Position numbers and translations under genes: made by a program. Below, piece after piece: positions 49,924 to 61,289 of a stretch of 64,000 nucleotides of DNA. The DNA is from Actinopolymorpha singaporensis (GTDB lineage Bacteria; Actinomycetota; Actinomycetes; Propionibacteriales; Actinopolymorphaceae). The notes under the pieces are model-generated. The model saw only the letters and a program-made list of their open reading frames with translations. It was not told the origin of the DNA and did not search any database. The stretch is from positions 62,001 through 126,000 of the forward strand of contig NZ_LT629732.1 in NCBI RefSeq assembly GCF_900104745.1, given 5' to 3'. Within the stretch, counting starts at the first letter, position 1. Each line of letters starts with the position of its first letter.

Positions 49924-51573
49924 ATGACGACGACGGCCTCCGAGCGCGCCGCCGACGGGTCGCCCGGGCGGGCCGGCGACGCCCCCGCCGTCCCCGCCGC
50001 TGTGATGGGACGCGACCCAGACGGCAGACCCATTCCCCCGCTGCGCCAGCGGCTGTGCCCACCCCTGCCCGGCGACGGGTGGCGGGGCTGGATCGGGCCG
50101 TTGCTGATCACGGTGTTCGCCGCGGCGCTGCGGCTGTGGAACCTCGGCCGGCCGGCGAAGTTCGTCTTCGACGAGACCTACTACCCCAAGGACGCGTTCA
50201 GCCTCCTACGCTTCGGGGTCGAACACCAGTTCGTGGACAAGGCCAACGAGCGCATCCTGGCCGGGGACCTGAACGTGTTCGGCGAGCCCGCGTTCGTCGT
50301 CCACCCGCCGGCGGGCAAGTGGCTGATGGCGGTCGGCGAGTGGATGTTCGGCATGACGCCGTTCGGCTGGCGCTTCTGCGTGGCCGTGGCCGGTGCCCTG
50401 TCCGTGCTGGTGATGGCCCGCATGGTCCGGCGGCTCACCCGGTCCACGCTGCTCGGCTGCGTCGCGGCGTTCCTGTTCGCCGTCGACGGGCTGCATCTGG
50501 TGGAGAGCCGGATCGCGCTGATCGACCTGCCGGCGATGTTCTGGCTGCTGCTCGCGGTGGCCGCGCTGCTGATCGACCGCGACTGGGTTCGCACCCGGCT
50601 CGCGGACGCGGCCGAGCCGCTCGGTCGGGTCGCGCCCGGCACCTGGGGACCACGGCTGCTGTGGCGGCCGTGGCGGCTGGTGGCCGGGCTGTGCTTCGGG
50701 CTGGCCGCCGCCACCAAGTGGAACGCCGCCCTCGCGCTCGCGGCGTTCGGCCTGCTCACGTGGGCCTGGGACGTCGGCGCGCGGCGGGCGGTCGGTGCGG
50801 CGTTCGCGCACTGGATCGGGGTGGCCCGGCTGGCGCTGGACGCGGCGGTCGCTTTCGTCACGGTGGCCGGCACCGCCGCGGTCGTCTACGTCGCGTCCTG
50901 GGCCGGGTGGTTCGCCTCACCGGACGGCTGGGACCGCACCTGGGCGGCGTCCAACCCGGCGAGTGGCCTGGCCCGGCTCGTCCCCGACGCGGTCCGCTCG
51001 CTGTGGCACTACCACGCCGAGATCATGTACTTCCACACCCACCTGACGGAGAAGCACCAGTACGCCTCCTCGCCACTGGGGTGGCTGGTCATCGCCCGGC
51101 CGGTGTCGTTCGACTGGGCCGACAACATCGGCCCGAAGCAGGGCTGCCCGACCGATCGCTGCGTCCAGGAGATTCTCGGCATCGGTACGCCGGTCCTGTG
51201 GTGGCTCGCGGTGATCGCCCTGGCCGGCTGCCTGGTCTGGTGGGTCCTGGGCCGGGACTGGCGCTTCGGCATCCCCGTGGTGGGTGTGGCCGCGACCTGG
51301 CTGCCGTGGTTCCAGTACGCCAACCGGCCGATCTTCTACTTCTACGCGATCATCATCCTGCCCTGGATGGTCATCGGCCTGACCCTGATGCTCGGCAAGA
51401 TGCTGGGGCCGCGGGACGCCTCGCCGCGACGCCGGATGTGGGGCGCCGCGGTGCTGGGCGGGGTGACGCTGCTGGTGCTGCTGAACTTCGCGTACGTCTA
51501 CCCGATCCTCACCGACCAGGTGATCCCGTACGACACCTGGCTGCGGAGGATGTGGTTCCGCTCCTGGGTCTGA
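49924..51573 (+). CDS. pmt: Protein O-mannosyltransferase (dolichyl-phosphate-mannose type)
   Basis: 549 residues, GT39/GT-C fold with about ten membrane helices. The catalytic acidic pair is in 'FVFDETYYPKDAFSLLRFGV' (FDExYY). Other features are 'VVHPPAGKWLMAVGEWMFGM' and a MIR-less extracellular loop with two Cys ('GPKQGCPTDRCVQEILG'). It transfers mannose from polyprenyl phosphate to secreted proteins during Sec export, as for Mycobacterium Rv1002c, which has the same rsmI-metG-rpfB neighbourhood. Its ATG is near the rsmI promoter. Confidence 0.95.
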   Translation: MTTTASERAADGSPGRAGDAPAVPAAVMGRDPDGRPIPPLRQRLCPPLPGDGWRGWIGPLLITVFAAALRLWNLGRPAKFVFDETYYPKDAFSLLRFGVEHQFVDKANERILAGDLNVFGEPAFVVHPPAGKWLMAVGEWMFGMTPFGWRFCVAVAGALSVLVMARMVRRLTRSTLLGCVAAFLFAVDGLHLVESRIALIDLPAMFWLLLAVAALLIDRDWVRTRLADAAEPLGRVAPGTWGPRLLWRPWRLVAGLCFGLAAATKWNAALALAAFGLLTWAWDVGARRAVGAAFAHWIGVARLALDAAVAFVTVAGTAAVVYVASWAGWFASPDGWDRTWAASNPASGLARLVPDAVRSLWHYHAEIMYFHTHLTEKHQYASSPLGWLVIARPVSFDWADNIGPKQGCPTDRCVQEILGIGTPVLWWLAVIALAGCLVWWVLGRDWRFGIPVVGVAATWLPWFQYANRPIFYFYAIIILPWMVIGLTLMLGKMLGPRDASPRRRMWGAAVLGGVTLLVLLNFAYVYPILTDQVIPYDTWLRRMWFRSWV

Positions 51574-51934
51574 GTGCCTGAGCGCCTGACCGTCCGGCTC
51601 GCCGTCCGCCTGATACCGGCCCCGTCCGTACCCGACGAGGCCGACGCGGCGGTCCGCGGCCTGCTCCCACGTGCCGACCTCGACCTCCTGCACGATCTCG
51701 CCGGGAGCCGGCGGCGGACCCCTACCCTCCAACGTGTTCTGGCCGGTGACCAGGTTGGAGGTGACAGCAGTCGAGGCATCGGAGCAGGTCGGCCGCGCCT
51801 GGTCGAAAGCGGTGGCTCTCGCGGGTAGGCGCCGGACCTGAGGGAACGCGATCGAGGAGGGCCAGCGAAAACCGACTGCGGACGTGGGCGTCCGGGTGAC
51901 ATGATCCCCGCGAGTTGACGATCGGGGAGGTGCA
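51574..51934. other. Intergenic region after pmt
   Basis: No convincing gene is seen. A hairpin at 51726-51761 (8-bp stem CCTCCAAC/GTTGGAGG plus an inner CTGG/CCAG) may end pmt transcription. The last bases carry the promoter and ribosome-binding site of the DinB gene. Confidence 0.5.
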
Positions 51935-52582
51935 GTGGCCGGGAATTCGAACACGCATGGCGAACCGCGGATCGCGCTGCTGCACTGGCAGCTCGACGTC
52001 GCGTGGTCCCTGCTCGAGGTCCACCTGAGCGACCTCGACGATGCGGCCTACCTGTGGGAGCCGGCTCCCGGAGCCTGGACCGTACGCCGGGGACCGGACG
52101 GGCGGTGGACCGCCGACCGCCCGATGACCGACCTTTCCGTTCACCCCGAGCCGGCCCGCACGATCGGCTGGCTGACCTGGCGGCTCGGTTCCTGGTGGGC
52201 CGAGACGTCGGTCCGGTGCTTCGGCTCGGGGTCCGGCGGCCTCCGCTGCCCCGACGGGCCGGCCGACGACCGAGCCTCCGACGGCGACTGGCCCGGAGAC
52301 GGCGAGGCGACGCTGGACTGGCTGCGCTCGGTCCGGGCCGGCTGGTGCAGCGGCCTGAGCGCCCTCGACGACGCCGACCTCGACTCCACCGCACGGGCGG
52401 AGTGGCTGCAGCGGGGAACCCGGCCGTTCGGGTACGTCGCCGCCTGGGTCAACACCGAGGTCACCCGCTACGCCGCCGAGATCGGCCTCCTCAGGAGCCT
52501 GCACCGGGCGGCCACCGATCCGTGGCACCGGCCGCGAACCGGTCGCCGCCCCGGGCCGGGCTGGCACCGGCACACCGCCTGA
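51935..52582 (+). CDS. DinB superfamily protein
   Basis: 215 residues of the DinB-like four-helix bundle. 'RIALLHWQLDVAWSLLEVHL', 'EPAPGAWTVRRGPDGRW', 'ARTIGWLTWRLGSWWAETSV' and 'WVNTEVTRYAAEIGLLRSLH' carry the family's His and Trp pattern. Metal ligands are less complete than in BstDinB, with the His of 'ARTIGWLTW' absent. Members include mycothiol-dependent enzymes. GTG start with GGGGAGG ribosome-binding site. Confidence 0.8.
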   Translation: MAGNSNTHGEPRIALLHWQLDVAWSLLEVHLSDLDDAAYLWEPAPGAWTVRRGPDGRWTADRPMTDLSVHPEPARTIGWLTWRLGSWWAETSVRCFGSGSGGLRCPDGPADDRASDGDWPGDGEATLDWLRSVRAGWCSGLSALDDADLDSTARAEWLQRGTRPFGYVAAWVNTEVTRYAAEIGLLRSLHRAATDPWHRPRTGRRPGPGWHRHTA

Positions 52583-52671
52583 CGCGTACGGGACCTTCGG
52601 CTCTACGACCTGCCCGGTGGCCCTCGTGACAGTGAGACCAGCCCGCGCATCCGAGGTCCGGCTGGAGTGAG

Positions 52672-53316
52672 ATGACCGTCCACGTCGGCGACCGCATCGT
52701 CCTGGCCCACGAACCCCACCGTGCGCGCCGCCGGCACGGGACCGTACGCGAGGTGCTGGGCACCCCCGAGTCGCCGGAGTACCGCGTGGCCTGGGACGAC
52801 GGGCACGAGTCGTTCATCTGCCCGGGGCCGGAGGCCATCGTCCTGCCCGCGGGGACCGACGACACCGACGACACCGCGCGCATTCCTGAGGCGAGAAGCG
52901 AGGAGGGCCAGGGCTCGGTAAGAGTGGGCCGGCACGATCCGGTCGAGCGGATCATGCGTTCTCCCGTACGCACCGTCGACGCCACGAGCACGCTGCGGAC
53001 GGCCGCCGAACTCCTCGCCGAGGCCGAGGTGGGCGCGCTCGTCGTGAACCGGAACGGCGTACCCGTGGGCATCCTGTCCGAACGCGACATCGTCCGCGCC
53101 CTCGCCGGTGGCGGCGACCCGGACGAGGTGTGGTCCGCGGACGTGATCGGCATGGACACCGTGTGGGCCAGCCCGAGCGACCCGATCCTGCAGGTCGCCG
53201 GGCTGATGCGCCGGCACTACGTACGCCATGTGCCCCTGCGTACGCGAGTGCATCCGGCGGTCGTGGGCATCGTGTCCGCGCGCGACGTTCTCGCCGTGCT
53301 CTACGACAGCCGTTGA
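52672..53316 (+). CDS. DUF1918 plus two CBS domains
   Basis: 214 residues. The N-terminal DUF1918 domain ('VGDRIVLAHEPHRARRRHGT', 'YRVAWDDGHESFICPGPEAI') is an SH3-like fold usually encoded alone. It is joined by a charged linker to two CBS units ('MRSPVRTVDATSTLRTAAEL', 'VLSERDIVRALAGGGD'-like and 'LRTRVHPAVVGIVSARDVLA'), which bind adenosine nucleotides. The fusion suggests control of something by energy state. No membrane segment; the partner is unknown. Confidence 0.88.
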   Translation: MTVHVGDRIVLAHEPHRARRRHGTVREVLGTPESPEYRVAWDDGHESFICPGPEAIVLPAGTDDTDDTARIPEARSEEGQGSVRVGRHDPVERIMRSPVRTVDATSTLRTAAELLAEAEVGALVVNRNGVPVGILSERDIVRALAGGGDPDEVWSADVIGMDTVWASPSDPILQVAGLMRRHYVRHVPLRTRVHPAVVGIVSARDVLAVLYDSR

Positions 53317-53338
53317 GTTTCAGGCCGACCGCCGAGCA

Positions 53339-53854
53339 CTACGCCGGCCGCTGTGCCCCGTCCAGCCGGCGAATCTCGGCGATCACCAGGTCGAACACCT
53401 CGTCGACCGCGCGGTCGGCGAGCACGCTGGTGGCCTCGCCGGCTTCCTCGGCCCCCGCCTCCACGGAGAAGACCACGACCCGGGGCGGCAGGTGCAGGGA
53501 CGTGAGCACGCCCATGACCCCGCCGGGCCCCGTCGTTCCCGGCTCGGGCAGACCGGGCCCGTGGGTCTCCATCACCGACTGCCGGATCGAACCCGGCGTG
53601 CCACCGGCTCTTGTCGACTCGACCATGATCAGCTCGGCCAGGCCGCTGTCCGCGCTCAGCAGGCGTACGGGAAGATCGGTGCTGGCCAGTACCTGCACTC
53701 CCTCGACGCTCGTCCGCTCACCGGACGCCCGCTGACCCGGGACCGGCTGCCCCCCGGTCAGCCGGTCTCCGGTCAGCCGCGCCACGATCCGCGGGCCGAC
53801 GTCCCAGACAGCAGGCCCGGTGCCCCCACTTCCCACGACTGCGACGGTCAACAT
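53339..53854 (-). CDS. Hydrogenase-maturation-protease-like protein, partly degenerate
   Basis: 171 residues. The fold of HycI/HyaD endopeptidases is visible: 'MLTVAVVGSGGTGPAVWDVG' (normally GxGNxLxGDDxVG), 'LAELIMVESTRAGGTPGSIR' (usual DA.R.G...PG) and 'VVFSVEAGAEEAGEATSVLA'. His in 'VMETHGPGLPEP' may be a nickel ligand, and Asp is kept in 'VWDVG'. The first loop has lost the canonical GNxLxGDD. No hydrogenase gene is near. A protease of unknown substrate is possible. Confidence 0.6.
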   Translation of the reverse strand: MLTVAVVGSGGTGPAVWDVGPRIVARLTGDRLTGGQPVPGQRASGERTSVEGVQVLASTDLPVRLLSADSGLAELIMVESTRAGGTPGSIRQSVMETHGPGLPEPGTTGPGGVMGVLTSLHLPPRVVVFSVEAGAEEAGEATSVLADRAVDEVFDLVIAEIRRLDGAQRPA

Positions 53855-53903
53855 CGGACCCTCCCCCGGCTTCGGGCCGCTGCTGGCGCAACTTCACAAC
53901 GCG

Positions 53904-53990
53904 GCAAGGGAAACCCCTCTCGCCCGCGGCGCGGCACTGCATCGTTCACCCCCGCTGCCGTGCCGCTGCGCCGAAGGGTTTCCCTTGCCA
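53904..53990. repeat. Large nested inverted repeat after guaB1
   Basis: Outer arms GGCAAGGGAAACCC (53904-53917) and its complement (53977-53990) match perfectly over 14 bp. Inner arms GCGGCAC (53932-53938) and GTGCCGC (53961-53967) match over 7 bp. The total is 87 bp. It lies 160 bases beyond the guaB1 stop and 50 bases before the protease-like start. The layout resembles the repeat at 40505-40597, but the sequence differs. Confidence 0.85.
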
Positions 53991-54149
53991 CCTCACTTCA
54001 GCATCGGGCGGGACGGCTCAGGAGAGTCGTTGGTCACCGCGCCGAGGGACGTTCGGCTGGCGCGTCCCGGTTTGCCGGAACGCTCACGCTTGCCCGCCTC
54101 GTCACGCCGGAGCTTCCGCCATCGGGCCCGTGATCGCCGCTCGCGAAGA

Positions 54150-57003
<2,854 letters not shown>

Positions 57004-57017
57004 CGTACCCCGTCTCC

Positions 57018-57719
57018 TCAGCCGCCGTCGGGTTCTTCGCCGGTCCCGATGACGATCCCAAGGGCCCCGGCCAGGGCGTAGCTCAACGCCACCAGGTCGT
57101 CGGGATCGATCACGGCTCCGCGCAGGTTGGCCACGCCGCGCACGCCGGCGAGTACGCAGTTGCGCAGCCTGGCGCCGGTCAGGTCCGCCTGGGCGAACTG
57201 CGCACCGGACAGGTCGCAGTCGTCGAAGCGCGCGTTGCGCAGGTCGGCGTTGGTGAAGTCGACCTGGGTCAGCCGGCAACCGACGAAACGCACCGCGGTC
57301 AGCGTGCAGAACCGGAACGCGGACAGGTCCAGCCTGCACTGGTCGAACACGACGTCGCGGATCGTGCCGTCGGTCCAGTGCAGGCCGGTGGTGCGCAGAC
57401 CCCGCAACTCGCATCTGATCAGCGAGGAGTTCGTCGTGACGAGGTTGGCGAGGTCGCAGCGTTCGAACCGGCAGTCGGCGAACGTCGACTTCGTGAGCAC
57501 GCCACCGCGGAGTTCGACGCCTTCGAAGAGACACTCCTCGACGTCGCAGGAGGTGACGTCGCGCTCGGCGAGGTCGAGGTCGGTGTAGACGAGCCGGCGC
57601 AGGTGGCCCTCGTCGGCCAGGTCGTGGTCCGGCAGCACCGCGGGGGTCAGGTTCTTCGGCAGCCGGGGCCTCGCCGGCCGGCGGCGGGCGGGGCGCCCGG
57701 ATCGGGCAGGGGGCGGCAT
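57018..57719 (-). CDS. Pentapeptide repeat protein
   Basis: 233 residues. After a basic Pro/Arg-rich leader, pentapeptide repeats run from about residue 45: 'LVYTDLDLAERDVTSCDVEE', 'FADCRFERCDLANLVTTNSS', 'FTNADLRNARFDDCDLSGAQ', 'FAQADLTGARLRNCVLAGVR'. It ends with a hydrophobic helix ('LVALSYALAGALGIVIGTG') that could insert in the membrane or dimerise, as the C-terminal helices of Qnr/MfpA do. It converges on the esterase gene with 14 bases between. Confidence 0.88.
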   Translation of the reverse strand: MPPPARSGRPARRRPARPRLPKNLTPAVLPDHDLADEGHLRRLVYTDLDLAERDVTSCDVEECLFEGVELRGGVLTKSTFADCRFERCDLANLVTTNSSLIRCELRGLRTTGLHWTDGTIRDVVFDQCRLDLSAFRFCTLTAVRFVGCRLTQVDFTNADLRNARFDDCDLSGAQFAQADLTGARLRNCVLAGVRGVANLRGAVIDPDDLVALSYALAGALGIVIGTGEEPDGG

Positions 57720-57797
57720 GCGCCGACCCTACGAGTCACCACCCCCGGAATCGGCCGGGACACCAGGGCTGGTCCAGCCTCTGTATGCCGTACTGGC

Positions 57798-57820
57798 AAT
57801 ATACCCTGCCGGTGATATAT
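57798..57820. promoter_or_regulatory. Candidate PadR-type operator
   Basis: AATATACCC, then TGCC and GGTGATATAT form a 22-bp dyad with AT-rich ends (ATATA/TATAT) around a GC core, similar to known PadR sites. It lies 58 bases before the SRPBCC start, likely over its promoter. No regulator gene is next to it. Confidence 0.4.
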
Positions 57821-57877
57821 GGTGACGCACGTCAGAGCCCGCAACCTCGCGCCAAGCGCCGAGAGACAGGAAGAGCG

Positions 57878-58330
57878 ATGTCCGCAGACCGTGTACGAAC
57901 AGCGAACGGCGAGATCAGCTCCCGGGCGGACGGGACGGCGACAGTGCGGTTCGAGCGTCGGCTGGCACATCCGGCAGCTGCGGTGTGGCGGTCGCTGACA
58001 CGTACTGAGCATCTTCGGGTGTGGTTCGTGGAGATCCTGGACTACGACGCGTCACGGCTGCACTTCGCCGAGGGCGCGGAGCTTCGATTCGTTCCCAAAC
58101 CTGACACCGGGCTGCCCGAGGGACACGGCGAAGTCCTCCGATGCGACCCACCACGCCTGCTGGAATACACCTGGGATCAGGAGACGCTGCGGTGGGAGAT
58201 CCATCCCGACGGCGACTCCGCCTGCGTGCTGGTGTTCGTCAACACGGTCCCCGGTCCGGAGATCGCGGCGCAGGTCGCGCCAGGTTGGCAGACCGGACTG
58301 GACCGGCTTGCCGACTCACTGGACGCGTAG
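57878..58330 (+). CDS. SRPBCC (AHSA1-like) protein
   Basis: 150 residues with the START/Bet v1-like fold of the AHSA1 group: 'VRFERRLAHPAAAVWRSLTR', 'HLRVWFVEILDYDASRLHFA', 'GHGEVLRCDPPRLLEYTWDQ' and 'GWQTGLDRLADSLDA'. The family often pairs with an ArsR or PadR regulator; here there is none, only an upstream operator-like dyad. The ligand is unknown. The ATG has AGGAAGAG upstream; an earlier in-frame ATG would put the dyad inside the gene. Confidence 0.87.
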   Translation: MSADRVRTANGEISSRADGTATVRFERRLAHPAAAVWRSLTRTEHLRVWFVEILDYDASRLHFAEGAELRFVPKPDTGLPEGHGEVLRCDPPRLLEYTWDQETLRWEIHPDGDSACVLVFVNTVPGPEIAAQVAPGWQTGLDRLADSLDA

Positions 58331-58407
58331 AGAGTCACGTGTGGCGGCGACGAGCGCCTGGTCCCCGTTCCCCTCGCCGCGGACGCCGTGTCCACAGGCG
58401 GAACCAC

Positions 58408-58701
58408 TCAACATCCACCGCCGTCGCCACCTCCACCGCCGTCGCCACCTCCACCGCCGCAGTCCCCGCCCCATCCCCCACCGCCATCCACGCCGCCCAC
58501 GTAGCCACCGCCGGTGTCCAGACCCCCGTGTCCCGAAGGCGAGCCGCGTGGCGTCGCGCGGGTGAGCGGCCGGCTCGCGCCACCGCCGTGCTTGTGTCTC
58601 GGCCCACGGTGTTTCCGATCGTGACGCGGCTTGCGGCCACGCGTGAGCAGGAGCACCACGATCGCCGCCGCGATCCCCACGCCCACCCAGTAGAGGCTCA
58701 T
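58408..58701 (-). CDS. Small membrane protein with Gly-rich tail
   Basis: 97 residues. One N-terminal membrane helix ('YWVGVGIAAAIVVLLLTRG') is followed by a basic Arg/His/Lys stretch and a Gly-rich tail with Asp and two Cys ('GGWGGDCGGGGGDGGGGGDG'). Similar Gly/Cys tails occur on small actinobacterial membrane proteins of unknown function. The tail is low-complexity and copy number may vary. The ATG overlaps no other gene; the divergent kinase gene starts 152 bases away. Confidence 0.6.
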   Translation of the reverse strand: MSLYWVGVGIAAAIVVLLLTRGRKPRHDRKHRGPRHKHGGGASRPLTRATPRGSPSGHGGLDTGGGYVGGVDGGGGWGGDCGGGGGDGGGGGDGGGC

Positions 58702-58853
58702 GGCAATGAGAGTGAGCGCACGTGACGGCGATGTCCATGGCCGGACGAGACGGGCCGAGGTGGTTGCCACCCGGTGACCGGTGCCTTGTCGGTGTCGGCG
58801 GCAGCTGGGAGGCTTCGTCCGTAGCGTTCCTCCGGCGTCAGGAACAGGCATCG

Positions 58854-59843
58854 ATGGAGAGCATCACCAAGAACCGCCAGTCCCCCCGGACCCTCAAGGC
58901 GATGGTCGCGCGCGCCTACGGTCCGGACCAGGTGCCGGCGGACGGCGACGGCTGGGTGAGTGAGCTGGGGCACGGCTGGTTCAACGTGGCGTACCGGATC
59001 CGTCTGCGTGACGGCTCCAACGTCGTCGTCAAGATCGCGCCTCCGGCCGGGGTCGAGGTGATGACGTACGAACGCGGTGCGATGGCCGTCGAGCTGGCGG
59101 CGCTGCGCCTCATCCGGGAGCAGACCACCGTGCCGGTGCCGACGGTCGACTTCGCCGACAGCAGTCACGAGCTCTGCGACGCCGACTACTTCTTCATGCC
59201 GTACATCGACGCCGACAACCTCGGCATCGTCAAGGAGAACTTGACACCGGCCTGTCTGGGCACGTACCAGGAGGCGCTCGGTGCGGCCAACCGCGAGCTC
59301 AACTCGATCCGTGGCAGGGCGTTCGGGCCGCTCGCCGGGCCTGGTGAGCCGAGTTGGCGCGTGGTGTTCACCGGGATGTTCGAGGACGTGCTCGGCGACG
59401 GCGAGCGCCGCCAGGTCGACCTCGGATGGGACTACGACGTCGTGCGCGAGGTGTTCGCCGACAACGCCGGCTCGCTCGAGGAGGTTGTCGAACCGCGGTA
59501 CGTCGAGTGGGACCTGTGGGACAGCAACGTCATGGTCCGCGACGGGAAGATCATCAGCATCATCGACCACGAGCGCGCCTTCTACGGCGACCCGCTGATC
59601 GAGGCGGGTTTCGTGCCCACCCAACTCGCGGCGTTCGGTGACGCGACGGCGTTCATGCGCGGTTACGGGCAGGGCAAGCTCACCGAGACCGAGCAGGTTC
59701 GCCGGCGGCTGTACTGCCTGCACCTGGCGCTCATCATGGTGATCGAGACCGTCTACCGCGGGCACACCGACAGCGGTCAGTACGACTGGGCGCGCGAGCA
59801 GGTCGCGGAGCTCATGGGCCGGTTCGGCCACCGTTCCCGGTGA
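58854..59843 (+). CDS. Aminoglycoside phosphotransferase-like kinase, atypical catalytic loop
   Basis: 329 residues. The N-lobe has 'LGHGWFNVAYRIRLRDGSNV' and Lys in 'VVVKIAPPAGVEVMTYERGA'. The catalytic loop is 'YVEWDLWDSNVMVRDGKIIS', where the usual His of HxDxxxxN is Glu-Trp before Asp; the metal Asp is in 'IIDHERAFYGDPLIEAGFVP'. The substitution is shared by some antibiotic-kinase relatives, so it need not be inactive. It lies seven bases before a MATE transporter gene, suggesting a phosphorylate-and-export or resistance pair. Confidence 0.83.
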   Translation: MESITKNRQSPRTLKAMVARAYGPDQVPADGDGWVSELGHGWFNVAYRIRLRDGSNVVVKIAPPAGVEVMTYERGAMAVELAALRLIREQTTVPVPTVDFADSSHELCDADYFFMPYIDADNLGIVKENLTPACLGTYQEALGAANRELNSIRGRAFGPLAGPGEPSWRVVFTGMFEDVLGDGERRQVDLGWDYDVVREVFADNAGSLEEVVEPRYVEWDLWDSNVMVRDGKIISIIDHERAFYGDPLIEAGFVPTQLAAFGDATAFMRGYGQGKLTETEQVRRRLYCLHLALIMVIETVYRGHTDSGQYDWAREQVAELMGRFGHRSR

Positions 59844-59850
59844 GGGCGCG

Positions 59851-61230
59851 GTGACCGCACCCCCGGACAGGCGTTCGCGGATCGACCACGCGTCAGCGCT
59901 GGGCGCCGCGCCCGTCGGCCGACTGCTGTGGCACGCGTGCTCCCAGACCACGCTGTCCGTGGGTGTCTACGGGATCTACGCGCTGACCAACGCGTGGTTC
60001 GTCGCGCGCGGGGTGGGCGCGCTCGCCATGGCCGCGGTCAACCTGGTCACTCCCGTGTTGCTGGTGCTCGGGGCGGTGTCGACGACGGTCGGGGTCGGCG
60101 GCGCCTCGCTGGTGTCACGCAGCCTCGGGGCGAACGATCCGCGGACCGCCGCGCGGGCTGCCGGCAACGCGTTCGTGGTGTTCTGGACGACCGCCGTCGC
60201 GGTGACCGTCGTGGGGCTGGTCGCGCTGGGTCCCCTGCTGACGCTGCTCGGCGCGGTCGGGAGCACGCGCACCCTGGCAGCCGAGTACGCGGTCGTCATT
60301 CTCGCCGGGGCGATCTTCTCCACCGGATTCTCCAGCCTGGTAAGGGCCGAGGGACGGATGCGCTTCTCGACCATGCTGTGGCTGGTTCCGATCCTGGTGC
60401 AGATCACGCTCGACCCGCTGCTGATCTTCGGAGTTCACCTCGGTGTGCGCGGCGCGGCGCTCGGCACCGTCGGCGGGCAGGCGGTGTCCGCGGTGATGAG
60501 CATGTGGTTCTTCTTCGTACAGCGGCACCGGCCTTACCGGATCGGCCTGGCCGACCTGCGGCCGCATCCCCCGACCATCCGCGCCCTGCTCGGCGTCGGC
60601 GCTCCGTCGTTCCTCGCGGGCTTCGGTGCCACGATGCTGGCGGTGCTGGTCAACACGACGCTCTCGCGGACGGGCGGCGCGACGGCGCTGGCGGCGTTCG
60701 CCGTGTGCGCGCGGATCCAGACGTTCGCGATGATGCCCCAACTCGGCATCAGCCAGGGCCTGCAACCGGTGGCCGGCTACAACGCCGGGCGCGGTTTGTA
60801 CGACAGGGTGCTGCGCGCACGGACTCTTTCCCTGCGCGCCACGGTCGGCTACGGCGTACTCGTCCTCGTCGCGGTCGTCGTGTTCGCCGGCCCGCTCGTG
60901 GCGGCGTTCGTCGACGACGCAGGCGTCGCGGCGACGGCCCGCAACGCCCTGCGCATCATCGCGCTCGGGTTCGCCGTCGCCGGGGTGGCGCCACTGGTGT
61001 CGGCGTACTTCCAGTCACTGGGGCGACCGCGGCCGTCGTACCTGATCTCGATCGGGACCATCCTGGCGATCAAGGTCCCGCTCGTGCTCGCGCTCAGCCA
61101 CGCAGGTTCGTCGGGCGTGTGGGTCAGCCTGGCCGCGGGCGAACTCGTGTCGGCCCTGGCCGCGCTGGTCGTCCTGCGACGGGTCCGACTCGATGGTCGA
61201 GGGTACTGGACACGCTCGCCGGATGGCTGA
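59851..61230 (+). CDS. MATE family efflux transporter
   Basis: 459 residues with 12 membrane helices in two equal halves. 'TNAWFVARGVGALAMAAVNL', 'LVSRSLGANDPRTAARAAGN' and 'PQLGISQGLQPVAGYNAGRG' are MATE signatures of the NorM/DinF/MepA type. It exports cationic drugs or metabolites with sodium or protons. GTG start seven bases after the kinase stop; the two are probably one transcript. Confidence 0.92.
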   Translation: MTAPPDRRSRIDHASALGAAPVGRLLWHACSQTTLSVGVYGIYALTNAWFVARGVGALAMAAVNLVTPVLLVLGAVSTTVGVGGASLVSRSLGANDPRTAARAAGNAFVVFWTTAVAVTVVGLVALGPLLTLLGAVGSTRTLAAEYAVVILAGAIFSTGFSSLVRAEGRMRFSTMLWLVPILVQITLDPLLIFGVHLGVRGAALGTVGGQAVSAVMSMWFFFVQRHRPYRIGLADLRPHPPTIRALLGVGAPSFLAGFGATMLAVLVNTTLSRTGGATALAAFAVCARIQTFAMMPQLGISQGLQPVAGYNAGRGLYDRVLRARTLSLRATVGYGVLVLVAVVVFAGPLVAAFVDDAGVAATARNALRIIALGFAVAGVAPLVSAYFQSLGRPRPSYLISIGTILAIKVPLVLALSHAGSSGVWVSLAAGELVSALAALVVLRRVRLDGRGYWTRSPDG

Positions 61231-61289
61231 GGCAATGTCTGGTGGCCTCGCGAAGCCGGTGCGCCGGGGAGACACGGTGGAACGCGGGC

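Noticed and set aside
42941-51573. The rsmI-metG-tatD-rpfB-rsmA-ispE block with pmt as something novel
   Set aside because: It is the conserved actinobacterial arrangement and was expected.
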